Assembly (NCBI GenBank): GCA_024867545.1 | Contig: JANFNE010000009.1 | Coordinates: 1,214,501 to 1,278,500, forward strand | Source: Phytopythium helicoides | Taxonomy: Eukaryota > Oomycota > Peronosporomycetes > Pythiales > Pythiaceae | Length of the DNA stretch: 64,000 nucleotides | Direction of reading: 5' to 3' | Part shown: in pieces, positions 50,677 to 60,536 of the stretch | How positions within the stretch are numbered: the stretch's first letter is position 1 | Layout of the letters: each line of letters starts with the position of its first letter | Program-made: the position numbers and the translations under genes | The notes under the pieces: generated by a model | What the model was told of the DNA's origin: nothing | Database searches by the model: none | Seen by the model: the letters and a program-made list of their open reading frames with translations, nothing else

Positions 50677-52173
50677 AGGGTACACGGACTGTAACCCAGG
50701 TAGAGAGGTGTCACGAAGGTGAACGACACCAAGAGAAGCATTCACAAATCAATCGATGTTTGGGTGCTTTTTCACCGATTGTAGTGGCTTCGCAAGCTCA
50801 AAGTGATCTAGACATTTCTCTCGAGCTCGATCGAATGGGATCAGCAAGGAACTCAAACCCAATGGCTTATCGTAGATTTAGAACCTCAGCTTTGCCCTCA
50901 CGCTTGCTGTTGTTTCGATGGAAAAGCTCGTCGCATTGGAATTTAGTCCAAATTGTTTTGAGTTCCATTTGCATACACCTTCGGCATATCGCCTCAAATA
51001 ATTTGAGGACTGTGGTGGGAATTACCATAAAGCGATCTGAACGCTGTCTCTTTCACTAACTCATAGCAACAGAACAAAGTCCGGTAAGGCAACATGCCAA
51101 GAGTCGAGCGTTGCCAGACGATGCATTTGACTTGCTATACTCATTGGAATACCAGCGCAGAGTAGAATGAAGCACTGCATTCTAACAGAGGAGCAAGCAG
51201 AGTAAGCAAGATCGAGGTGGGTGGCGGAACTGTTGAGTTCAATTTTGATGCCACAAAGTAATCCAGTTAGACGAGAAGAGGGCGGGGGCATTATCGCTGT
51301 TTGTTTTCATTCTTTAATCTCTGGTTCGCATTACTATGGTGACTGTGCTAGACTTCCTGGAGTTACGGAGTTTTTTGAGGCGGCAAGAAAACATTTCGAG
51401 AGGGATTTCTGGGATACAGAGTAAGATCAAACTGATGTTGAGGAATTTTTCCTCAACCAAATGTCAACGAAAAGTAAATGACCTCGACTTGATGTTGTCA
51501 GGAAATGTTCGTGATGGAGGCACTCTCATTGGACTCGGCCCTTGAGTCGACTCACTTGCCAACAAGTCAAACAAACAGTTTACCTCCCAGAATCCACTTG
51601 TGCAATAGCTTCCCCCGAACAGCGCTTGAGGAAATCGTGGTGACCTGATGTTGATATTTATGGCTCAAAAGATAAACCACCGCAGGAAGCCTCCATTGAA
51701 AACACTCATGAGCAACTGGAATAGCTCTTGCAGTTGGTGCGTAAATTAACAAAGGGAGGCGGGGATCTGAATGGTTTCACAATTCGAAGAGCGATACAGA
51801 TAGTTGTCGAGGCAGTAATCGTGGCTTTGCTCATGGTGAAGGGAGACAAGTGGCATGGGATTGCTTTTACGAGCTCCGTCGTTTACTCCTCGCTGTTATC
51901 ATCGTCGTGCAGCCCATTTGAGAACTTCTTGCCTTGGCCGACGGATATGGTAGCAGTCAGTCACGATGGTGGAGAAGAATCTTTCCATTGGTCAATAAAT
52001 CCTAAATGCGCCATTTTGTCCAATCATATAAAAAAAGCTGCCGCCATCAAGAGAATTTCCGCGCACCACGAGTGGCTCCGCCATTCCGATCCAACGAAGG
52101 GGGCGGCAGATCCCTCTCGAGCCTCGGCGGGCATTCAACCCAGACAGACGCAGGGAGCAGTAACAGCAGCAGC

Positions 52174-54222
52174 ATGGCCGACACGGTGGTGGACCTGGAC
52201 GCTCTGCGCGCGTCTGTGACGCGGCAGGGCGCCAAGGTGCGCGAGCTGAAGCAGCAGGGCGGCGCGGCGGCCGACATCAAGGCGGCGGTGGACGCGCTCA
52301 AGGCGCTCAAGGTGCAGCTGGAGGCGGCGACGGCGGCGCAGGGCCCCGACACGGACGGGCTGTCCAAGAGCGACAAGAAGGCCATGGACGACCTGCTGAT
52401 CCGCAAGATGTTTGTGGTGCCGAGCTTCGAGATCTACGGCGGCGTGGGCGGCTTCTACGACTTCGGCCCGCCCGCCTGCGCGCTCAAGGCCAACCTGCTC
52501 ACGGCCTGGCGCCGCCACTTTGTGTTTGAGGACAAGCTGCTCGAGATCGAGTGCACCAACCTCATGCCTGAGGTCGTGCTCAAGACCTCGGGCCACGTCG
52601 ACCGCTTTACGGACCTCATGGTCAAGTGCACCAAGTCGGGTGAGTGCTACCGCGCCGACAAGCTGCTCGAGGACCACGTCGAGCACTTCCTCGACACGCA
52701 CCCGACGCTGAGCGAGGAGGAGCAGGAGAAGCACCGCCACCACGCCACCATGGCCGAGTCCTACTCGCCCGAGGAGATCCACGCCGTGTTCCAGGAGTAC
52801 GGCATCAAGGCGCCGGGCACGGGTGCCGACCTCAGCTTCCCCATCCCCTTCAACCTCATGTTCCAGTGCGCGATCGGCCCCGAGGGCTCGCTCGTCGGCT
52901 ACCTGCGTCCCGAGACGGCGCAGGGCATCTTCCTCAACTTCCGCCGCCTGCTCGAGTACAACGCTGGCAAGGTCCCGTTCGGCTGCGCACAGATCGGCAG
53001 CGCATTCCGTAACGAGATCTCACCGCGCGCGGGTCTCCTGCGCGTCCGCGAGTTCCAGCAGGCTGAGATTGAGTACTTTGTCAACCCCAAGGACAAGTCG
53101 CACCCCAAGTTCGCCAAGGTCGCGGCGAACTACACGCTGACGCTGCTGACCAAGCACCATCAGCTGACGGACGGCAAGACGGTGCAAATGACGGCGGGTG
53201 ACGCCGTGGCGCAGGGCATCATTGCTAACGAGAGCCTGGCGTACTACCTCGTGCGCACGCACCAGTTCTGCTCCAAGATCGGCATCGACCTCGAGCGCGT
53301 GCGCTTCCGCCAGCACCTCGACACGGAGATGTCGCACTACGCCACGGACTGCTGGGACCTCGAGATCAAGCTGAGCACGGGCTGGGTTGAGTGCGCGGGC
53401 CACGCCGACCGGTCGTGCTACGACCTGACGGTGCACGCCAAGAAGTCCAAGGTCGAGATGGTGGGCACGCACAAGTACGCGACGCCCGAGAAGCGCACGG
53501 TCGTGGAGATCAAGCCCAACAAGGGCAAGCTCGGCCGCTCGTTCAAGGCGGACGTGCGCGCCATCCAGGATGCGCTTGAGGCGCTCAAGGACGACGTGGA
53601 GCGTGCGCTCGCGTTCGAGAAGGAGCTCGAGACTCACGGCAAGGCCACGCTCGGCCCGCTGTGCGACGGCAAGCAGTTCACGCTGGAGCGCGACATGGTC
53701 GCCATCAAGGTGGTCGAGAAGATGGTAAGCGAGGAGAAGTTCATCCCGTCGGTGATTGAGCCCAGTTTCGGCGTCGGTCGTATCCTCACGGCCGTCTTCG
53801 AGCACAACTTCTCAACGCGCGAGGGCGACGAGAAGCGTGGCGTCATGGCGTTCGCGCCGCTGATCGCTCCCATCAAGGTGTCTGTGCTGCCGCTGAGCAG
53901 CAACTCGGCGTTCGACCCGTTCGCCGACGAGCTGGAACACGCGTTTGCGGGCGAGGACCTCGAGTGCAAGGTGGACTCGTCGAGCGTGGCCATCGGCCGC
54001 AAGTACGCGCGCTCGGACGAGCTAGGCATTCCGTTCGCGGTCACGGTCGACTTTGACACGGTCAAGGACCGCTCCGTGACGCTGCGTGAGCGTGACTCGA
54101 CCAAGCAGGTGCGTCTGTCCATGGCTGACGCCGTGCAGGAGGTGCGCCGCCTCGTCAAGGGCGCCGCCTCGTGGGAGGACCTGCTGGCCAAGTACCCGGT
54201 CGTGACGGCCGCCGCCGAGTAA
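52174..54222 (+). CDS. GARS: glycyl-tRNA synthetase
   Basis: Class II synthetase of the eukaryotic alpha2 type, 682 aa. An N-terminal WHEP-like helix-turn-helix (~5-55, VTRQGAKVRELKQQGG) is followed by the catalytic core: FEIYGGVGGFYDFGP, TNLMPEVVLKTSGHVDRFTDLM, YLRPETAQGIFLNF, the class II motif 2 FRNEISPRAGLLRVREFQQAE and motif 3 EPSFGVGRILTAVFEHNF. The C-terminal anticodon domain begins near APIKVSVLPLS. The frame is open 56 codons upstream to 52006, which could give a mitochondrial form (see findings). The chosen ATG has a purine at -3. Confidence 0.95.
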   Translation: MADTVVDLDALRASVTRQGAKVRELKQQGGAAADIKAAVDALKALKVQLEAATAAQGPDTDGLSKSDKKAMDDLLIRKMFVVPSFEIYGGVGGFYDFGPPACALKANLLTAWRRHFVFEDKLLEIECTNLMPEVVLKTSGHVDRFTDLMVKCTKSGECYRADKLLEDHVEHFLDTHPTLSEEEQEKHRHHATMAESYSPEEIHAVFQEYGIKAPGTGADLSFPIPFNLMFQCAIGPEGSLVGYLRPETAQGIFLNFRRLLEYNAGKVPFGCAQIGSAFRNEISPRAGLLRVREFQQAEIEYFVNPKDKSHPKFAKVAANYTLTLLTKHHQLTDGKTVQMTAGDAVAQGIIANESLAYYLVRTHQFCSKIGIDLERVRFRQHLDTEMSHYATDCWDLEIKLSTGWVECAGHADRSCYDLTVHAKKSKVEMVGTHKYATPEKRTVVEIKPNKGKLGRSFKADVRAIQDALEALKDDVERALAFEKELETHGKATLGPLCDGKQFTLERDMVAIKVVEKMVSEEKFIPSVIEPSFGVGRILTAVFEHNFSTREGDEKRGVMAFAPLIAPIKVSVLPLSSNSAFDPFADELEHAFAGEDLECKVDSSSVAIGRKYARSDELGIPFAVTVDFDTVKDRSVTLRERDSTKQVRLSMADAVQEVRRLVKGAASWEDLLAKYPVVTAAAE

Positions 54223-54521
54223 GCAAGCAAACTCCGCACTCGCGAGCGGAGATAGCAGGCGTGGCGCACGCTGATCGTCTCGTAGTGGTATCGGAATACA
54301 TAGGTGCACTTTACAGCTCCAAGCGCACGAGTATCACTGATGCACTGCGTTCATGCGCATCAGCTTCACAGCAAGTAGTTGCCTTTGTGTAGCCATGTTG
54401 GGTCGTGTCATTGCCCTACGATTGTGACATCCATGGCGTACCGTGATTCGGCTGGTGGTGAAATGCTGGCGCGCCTCCTCATCAGAACCAGCGCCGCCTC
54501 AAGTCGAGGATACGGGCGGCC

Positions 54522-56175
54522 ATGGCGACGCCGGCAGCGCCCAGCGCGATGCTGGAGATGCAGCACCAGATCCGCACGAACGCCGCCAACCTGCAGGACT
54601 ACTTCTCGGACCTGTACTCGTGGGAGAAGACCATCGACCAGGAGGATTCGGCTCGGCGCAAGCGCGGCGGCAAGGGAAGCGCCGGCGACAGTAGCAGGAG
54701 CAAGCCGCCACCGAGAGTGAGGCAGAGCGTTGTGGTGGGTGGGGCTGCTGGAGCTGCAGTGGGTAAAGCGGCGGACGCGCACACGTATGACAAGGGTTAC
54801 AAGCGCTGGGAGAAGTTCGATGTGGTGGGGGTCGATATAGAGCTGTTTGTGATTCAATGGAGAGACTGATAGGGATTGCTGCAGGAGGCGGCTCTGAAAG
54901 AAGCCGATGAAGGTGACAGCGCACACGCGGAGGAGGTGACGCAGACATCGGTTAGTGTTGACGGTTTTTCGTCTCAATGCATGGCCACTTATCGTTCCTC
55001 CTTGATGCTAGAAACCGACCTTGGCGTCAGCTAAGAGAGCCCCTAAGCCCAAGAAAGCAGCAGCTGCTGCTGCCATTTCATCCAAGGAACAGCCTCGGCA
55101 GACCAAGTCACGAGAAGAAATCGAGCGCGAGGAGGGCAACGAGCACTACAAGCGCGGAGACTACGTCGCAGCCATCAAAAGCTACACAAGATGCCTTGGG
55201 CTGGATCCACAGAACGCAGTCGTGCTGTCCAACCGCGCAATGGCGCTGATCAAGAACCGCGAATTTGCAAAAGCTGAGGACGACTGCTCTCTGGCACTCA
55301 AGGTGGATCCGACGCACGTTAAGTCGTATTTGCGTCGTGGTACGGCGCGCAACGCGCTTGGCAAGCACCGACTTGCGCTACTCGACTTCGAAAAAAGCGC
55401 TGGCCTGGATCCCAAGAACCGCCAAATCCAAGCTCAATTGGCGTCAACGCGAGACCTTATTCGTGCGGCTATCAAGCGTGCTCCTAAGCGAACGGACTTT
55501 ATTATCAAAGTCGTCAACGACCCACCACCAGCGCCGAAGGTTGATACCAAGTCAACCAAAATTGAGATTATCGACGACGATGACGATAAAGGGACTGAAG
55601 AAAACAAAGAAAACGCGAGTGGCCAGCGTGCAACAGCTTCAGAGAACTCCAAGACTCAACAGCAGTCAACCACCGCAGAACTCTCGATCACCAAGGAAAG
55701 GATTCCGGTTCGCAAAGCACCAAATGTACCGCTTCCATCGCTGCCAAAGAAAGCTCCTCAGACGTCCTACGAGTTTACACGCGTATGGAAAACTTTTGCT
55801 CCAAAGGGCGACACGGAACGTAGAGTTCAGCTGCTAAGTCTGCGCGCTCAATACCTACGAATGGTGCAGCCGTCATCTCTTCGCAGCATTTTCAAGAACG
55901 CCATCGAGTCAGACTTGCTGTGCGAGATTTTCTCCGTCCTCCGCTCCGAGATCCTCTCACGCGAGCCTGTGGAGAAAACTGCAGTAGAGCTTTCTTTGAG
56001 CTTCGCCCAGGAGCTGACGCATGTGCCTCGGTTCTCAATGTCGATCATGTTTCTTTCGGACAAGGAAAAGCAAGATATGCAGTGGGTGGCCGATCGCCTG
56101 CGCTCCGAGTTTGCCGATCAAAGCGAGCGGCTGGAGGCAGTTGCAAAGCTCAAGCAGGCGTACGAACTGTCTTGA
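54522..56175 (+). CDS. RPAP3: RPAP3-like TPR co-chaperone
   Basis: HSP90 co-chaperone of the R2TP complex, which assembles RNA polymerase II, snoRNPs and, in ciliated cells, dynein arms. Three phase-0 exons, 54522-54824, 54885-54950 and 55012-56175, give 510 aa. The N-terminus has the RPAP3 feature DYFSDLYSWEK and YKRWEKFDV|EAALKEADE across the first splice. TPRs span ~160-265 (GNEHYKRGDYVAAIKSYTRCLGLDP). The acidic EIIDDDDDK linker is followed by the RPAP3_C domain at ~365-490 (SYEFTRVWKTF, LRSIFKNAIESDLLCEI). Only one TPR block is present, unlike the two of human RPAP3. Confidence 0.92.
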
Positions 56176-56261
56176 ATTGCCAAGAAGTAGGAAAAATGAA
56201 TTTTAGCCCATGCGCTTTCTGGCGATCTACTAGCGAAACCCGATGTTGTGCTGGAGCTCCG

Positions 56262-56922
56262 CTACTTGGTGCAGCTCTTGGTCGCTATCCGGCACGTGAC
56301 CGCGTCGGCCAGTGACGAGGCCGTCAGCTCCTGGTCCTGAATCTTGTAGTACTTGCGAATGAGCTTGATATCCGCATCCGTGAGGTGCTGTCCGAGCTCG
56401 TCCACGGGCGTCGCCGTGCCCTCGATGAGCGCGAGCGTCTTCTCCACCGTCGCATCGTCGGCATCGAACAGACCGACGACCAGCGCGGAGCTTGTGTCAC
56501 TGATACCGAAGCGGCGGAACGACTCGCTCATGTTGCGCGAGCCTGACATGTTGAACACGAGCTCGGCGTGGAGGCTCTTGGTGGTCAGGCGCTGCGCCTG
56601 GTCACACAGCAGTGCGCGCGCCGCCGCCGCGTGCAGCTGGAAGCGGTCGACGACCTGTTCATTGCCAACGTTAGCGCTTGCGCTCGGTGGACAGCCGCGA
56701 GGTGGAGCGCACCAGCTGCGCATTGATGAGCGCGGCGTCGAGCTGCTGGTCGAGCGTCGCCTGGCGCAGCGCCGCGCTGTTCTTCACGTCGCGGAAGTAG
56801 GCGACGTGCAGCGTCCTTGAGGAGGAAACCGCGTCAGCACATGGCTCAGCTGGCGGCCGCGCCCAGGCGAGGAGCCCTCACCTGCCGCCAAAGAGCGCGT
56901 ACTCATGCTTCTCGGCCGCCAT
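56262..56922 (-). CDS. TPRKB: KEOPS complex subunit TPRKB/Cgi121
   Basis: Subunit of KEOPS/EKC, which makes t6A37 on ANN-decoding tRNAs; Cgi121 binds the tRNA 3' end and Bud32/PRPK. Exons 56882-56922, 56713-56815 and 56262-56654 give 178 aa, close to the human length. Introns are 66 and 58 nt, the second with a GCTAAC branch site. Motifs: LHVAYFRDVKN, LDAALINAQL|VVDRFQLHAAAARAL, LHAELVFNMSGSRNMSESFRRFGISD, then VDELGQHLTDADIKLIRKYYKI. The match to TPRKB is convincing throughout. The gene is convergent with RPAP3 (86 nt). Confidence 0.93.
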
Positions 56923-57019
56923 GGCTGCCTCCATCCAGCAATGGCCGCTCATGGCTGGCTGCCGGGTGCATACAAACACTGGTACGGTTAGTTAACGGGA
57001 ATTTACCTCTCTTTTGGCA

Positions 57020-57054
57020 TCAATAAACACTGACCATCATTCGTCAATAAACAC
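57020..57054 (+). repeat. direct repeat TCAATAAACAC x2
   Basis: Perfect 11-mers at 57020-57030 and 57044-57054. Confidence 0.7.
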
Positions 57055-57060
57055 ATTTGA

Positions 57061-57195
57061 GAAACGCTTTTTGTTTGGGAAAAGCGTTTCTTGGGTTGAC
57101 TTGTTGTTTGTATAATATTCATATGGGCACCCCTCCAAAAAAACGCTTTTCCAAGCGTTTATTGCTGAATCACTAGGGGTCCGCAAAAAGCGTTT
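57061..57195. repeat. cluster of AAACGCTT palindromic hairpins
   Basis: A perfect 11-bp stem, GAAACGCTTTT (57061) / AAAAGCGTTTC (57080), with an 8-nt loop. A second 8-bp stem lies at 57141-57160, and a fifth half-site, AAAAAGCGTTT, at 57185. Confidence 0.8.
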
Positions 57196-57970
57196 ATGGG
57201 AAGGGAGTGACGGTCGACCGTTGAATTGGCTATCTGGTAGCCAATCTGCAAAAGAAGTTGATAGTGCCACCGCTCCTCCGAGGCGGGAGAGTGACAAGTT
57301 CAAACACAACCAAAACGTCAACTTGAGTGGCAACCAATCCGTGATGATGGTTGAGCCGAGGGGAAAGCATTCGCGGGGCGAGTGAGCTGACGCCTAACTC
57401 AATCCTTGCCATTCGCTCATGAAGCCGCGCTGTCGGTTGGTTCCCGTCCTTCGGCATGGTGTGGCAGTCGTATTGGCACCCTGGGTCACAAATTCCTTGC
57501 TGCCGCGTGGTGCACAACGCAGTCGCCACCTTAATGAGCGAGGTAGGGAATCTCCACGCGGCTCCATCTCCAGCGACGCCACTTGCCACGTACACATCGC
57601 GTTTCGACTTGGAGATTGCGTGGTGCAGCGCAAGTGCAGGCACGCCGACGTCGACAGCGCGTCGTCGAAGGCCGCCAAGGCGTCATCGGCCGACCCCTTT
57701 CGTAATCGAACTTAATCAGTCGAACGCCGCGCACCTACTGCTGGGTATAGTCCAATCAAGTGACTCCAAGCAGAGGCCGCGCACGCACTTAGCGGTCGTC
57801 GCCGACGCGCATTGGCCAAAAATGCGACATGGGCCGTCAAAATCCCATGCCGCCAGCAGGATCGCTTGCTGGCAACCCCCGCCGAGCGCTCTAGCGCAGG
57901 CATTTCCGGTTTCGCCGCGTCGCCCCCAGAGCTCCCTCGCCCCCTCCGCCCTCCGCTCCAGCCGCCCACC

Positions 57971-60061
57971 ATGGCCGACCACGTGGACAAGAAGCCGCGC
58001 ATCGGCGAGGAGCTGTGCATCAACACGATCCGCATGCTGTCGGCGGACCAGCCGAGCGCCGGCAAGTCGGGCCACCCGGGCGCCCCCATGGGCTGCGCGC
58101 CCATGGCGCACGTGCTCTTCGGCAAGACGATGAAGTTCAACCCGAAGAACCCCAAGTGGAGCAACCGCGACCGCTTCGTGCTCTCCAACGGCCACGCCTG
58201 CGCGCTGCAGTACAGCATGCTGCACCTCACGGGCTACGACCTGCCGGTCGAGGAGCTCAAGCGCTTCCGCCAGTGGGGCTCCAAGGCGCCCGGCCACCCG
58301 GAGAACTTCTGCACGGACGGTGTTGAGGTGTCCACGGGCCCGCTCGGCCAGGGCATCTCCAACGCTGTCGGCCTCGCCATCGCCGAGAAGCACCTCGCCG
58401 CCGAGTTCAACCGCGACGGCTTCGAGATCGTCGACCACTACACGTACGTCATCTGCGGTGACGGCTGCCTGCAGGAGGGTGTGTCGTCCGAGGCGTCGTC
58501 GCTCGCCGGCCACCTTGGCCTCGGCAAGCTTATCGTCCTCTACGACGACAACAAGATCACCATCGACGGCAACACGAGCCTGTCGTTCACCGAGGACGTG
58601 CAGAAGCGCTACGAGGCGTACAACTGGCACGTGACGGTCGTCGAGGACGGCAACTACGACCACGCCGCCATCCAGCGCGCCGTCGAGGAGGCCAAGAAGG
58701 TCACGGACAAGCCCTCGCTCATCAAGATCCGCACGACCATCGGTCTCGGCTCCAAGATGGAGAACACGCACTCGGTGCACGGCGCGCCGCTCAAGGCGGA
58801 CGACCTGGCCGAGGCCAAGACCAAGTTCGGCCTCAAGGGCGATGAGACCTTCTACGTGCCCGAGCAGGTCAAGAAGTACTACGACAAGACCGTGTCGGGT
58901 GCCGAGCTGGAGGCTCAGTGGAACGCTCTGTTCGAGGCCTACGCCAAGGAGTACCCGGAGCTCGCCAGCGAGTACACCCGTCGCTTCGAGGGTCGCCTCC
59001 CGGCCGACTGGAAGAAGGACCTGCCGGTGTACACGCCTGCTGACAAGGCGCTCGCCACGCGTCAGTTCTCGGAGATCGCCCTGAACGCTGTCGCCTCTGC
59101 GCTGCCGGAGATCGTTGGTGGCTCGGCTGACCTGACGCCCTCGAACCTGACGAAGCTCACCATGTCGGGTGACTTCCAGAAGGACACGCCCGTCGGCCGC
59201 TACCTGCGCTTCGGTGTCCGTGAGCACGGTATGGCCGCCATCTCGAACGGTCTGTTTGCCCACGGTGGTCTGCGTCCGTTCTGCGCCACGTTCTACAACT
59301 TCATCGGCTACGCTCTCGGTGCCGTGCGCGTCAGCGCGCTGTCGCGTTTCGGTGTGATCTACATCGCCACGCACGACAGTATCTTCCTTGGCGAGGACGG
59401 CCCGACCCACCAGCCGATTGAGATGAACGCGTCGTTGCGCGCCATGCCCAACATGTACGTGTACCGCCCGGCTGACGGTAACGAGACTGTCGGCTCGTAC
59501 ATCTGCGCCGTCGAGAAGTCGACGTCGACCTCGGTGCTCGCGCTCACGCGCCAGGGTCTGCCGAACCTCGTTGGCTCGAGCCGCGAGGTTGTTGCCAAGG
59601 GTGGCTACGTGCTGCAGCACTTCAACAAGGGCGAGCGCGTGGACGAGCTCGAGGGTGAGCCGGATGTCGTGATCGTGGCCTCGGGCTCGGAGGTGTCGCT
59701 TGCCGTCGAGGCTGCGGCGCTCCTGACGGGCTACAAGGTGCGCATCGTGTCGGTACCGTGCCGTGACCTGTTCGACGAGCAGTCGATCGAGTACAAGAAG
59801 GAGGTCCTCGGCGAGGGCATCCCGACCATCAGCGTTGAGGCCGCCTCGACATTCGGCTGGAGCGACTACTCGCACGCGCAGTTCGGCCTGGACCGCTTCG
59901 GTGCGTCGGCCACGATTGCGCAGCTCAAGGACCAGTTCGGCTTCAACGCCAACACGCTTGCGGACGAGACGCGCAAGCTCGTCAAGTTCTACGACGGCCG
60001 CAGCGCCCCGAGCCTCTTCGACTACCCTGCCCGCCGCACGCTCAAGGCCACGCACCACTAA
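57971..60061 (+). CDS. TKT: transketolase
   Basis: ThDP enzyme of the non-oxidative pentose phosphate pathway, moving two-carbon units between sugar phosphates. 696 aa, single exon, start at [12 protein letters not shown]; the upstream open frame to 57812 has no presequence character I trust. The ThDP site is [25 protein letters not shown]...DDNKITIDG; the pyrimidine-domain Glu lies in [24 protein letters not shown] and [13 protein letters not shown] are substrate-site motifs. Codon use is strongly GC3-biased, as expected for a highly expressed gene. Confidence 0.96.
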   Translation: MADHVDKKPRIGEELCINTIRMLSADQPSAGKSGHPGAPMGCAPMAHVLFGKTMKFNPKNPKWSNRDRFVLSNGHACALQYSMLHLTGYDLPVEELKRFRQWGSKAPGHPENFCTDGVEVSTGPLGQGISNAVGLAIAEKHLAAEFNRDGFEIVDHYTYVICGDGCLQEGVSSEASSLAGHLGLGKLIVLYDDNKITIDGNTSLSFTEDVQKRYEAYNWHVTVVEDGNYDHAAIQRAVEEAKKVTDKPSLIKIRTTIGLGSKMENTHSVHGAPLKADDLAEAKTKFGLKGDETFYVPEQVKKYYDKTVSGAELEAQWNALFEAYAKEYPELASEYTRRFEGRLPADWKKDLPVYTPADKALATRQFSEIALNAVASALPEIVGGSADLTPSNLTKLTMSGDFQKDTPVGRYLRFGVREHGMAAISNGLFAHGGLRPFCATFYNFIGYALGAVRVSALSRFGVIYIATHDSIFLGEDGPTHQPIEMNASLRAMPNMYVYRPADGNETVGSYICAVEKSTSTSVLALTRQGLPNLVGSSREVVAKGGYVLQHFNKGERVDELEGEPDVVIVASGSEVSLAVEAAALLTGYKVRIVSVPCRDLFDEQSIEYKKEVLGEGIPTISVEAASTFGWSDYSHAQFGLDRFGASATIAQLKDQFGFNANTLADETRKLVKFYDGRSAPSLFDYPARRTLKATHH

Positions 60062-60536
60062 GCAAGTGTGCATGAGAGCGTCGACAAGGTGTTCGCATGC
60101 TATATGCGCTACAGGAGTTAGCGCTGCAGTCTAATCTTACGTTCCAACAACTTATCGATTGATCGTGTCCTTCAAGGCATGTTTGTTCGCTTACCACATA
60201 CCCTTTTCATGGCTCCTGGGGTTTCGATGGTGAGGAAGCAGAGATGGCTACGTTCCTTTTTCCCATCGTGCCGCATCAATCGCTATAATCGCATGAGGTT
60301 CCGTTATCATTCTTGCAAGTATCGGAGAGCTCTGAGTTATGGGCAGCTTTCACCAACCAGCGCTGACGAATGTCGAGGTGTGAGCTCCAAAGCAAAGCAA
60401 TTCCTCTTCTCCTCCACCTGATAGCACTGCAACGGTCGACTTCAACTTGTCGTTTTCAACTATTAACAGACTTGTTTTCGTTAAATGTTTCCTTCGCAGC
60501 AGTCCTTTTCAAACCCGAGAAAGCCGCAGGAAGCGC
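60062..60536. other. intergenic: transketolase 3' flank and promoter of next gene
   Basis: 475 nt, AT-richer than the genes, with a CTTCAAC site near its right end. No gene is seen. Confidence 0.55.
60440..60446 (+). promoter_or_regulatory. CTTCAAC motif, promoter of coiled-coil gene
   Basis: Context GTCGACTTCAACTTGTC, 91 nt upstream of the ATG at 60537. Confidence 0.45.

Larger units (their letters stand above)
49669..52173. other. 2.5-kb intergenic region with diverged repeats
   Basis: The region lies between the divergent PRODH and GlyRS genes. It holds a CTTCAAC site, two copies of a ~125-nt diverged repeat, and then an AT-richer stretch (50700-52060) with only short ORFs. It may be an old transposon relic. 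Confidence 0.5.
56923..57970. other. intergenic region, TPRKB / transketolase, with hairpin cluster
   Basis: About 1 kb between divergent genes. The left third carries repeated AAACGCTT/AAGCGTTT hairpins and a duplicated 11-mer; the right part should hold the transketolase promoter. No gene is supported. Confidence 0.55.

Noticed and set aside
57716..60073. 785-codon minus-strand ORF opposite transketolase
   Set aside because: An antisense shadow, rich in Arg/Val/Leu/His as expected from reverse-complemented GC3-biased codons; no family motif.
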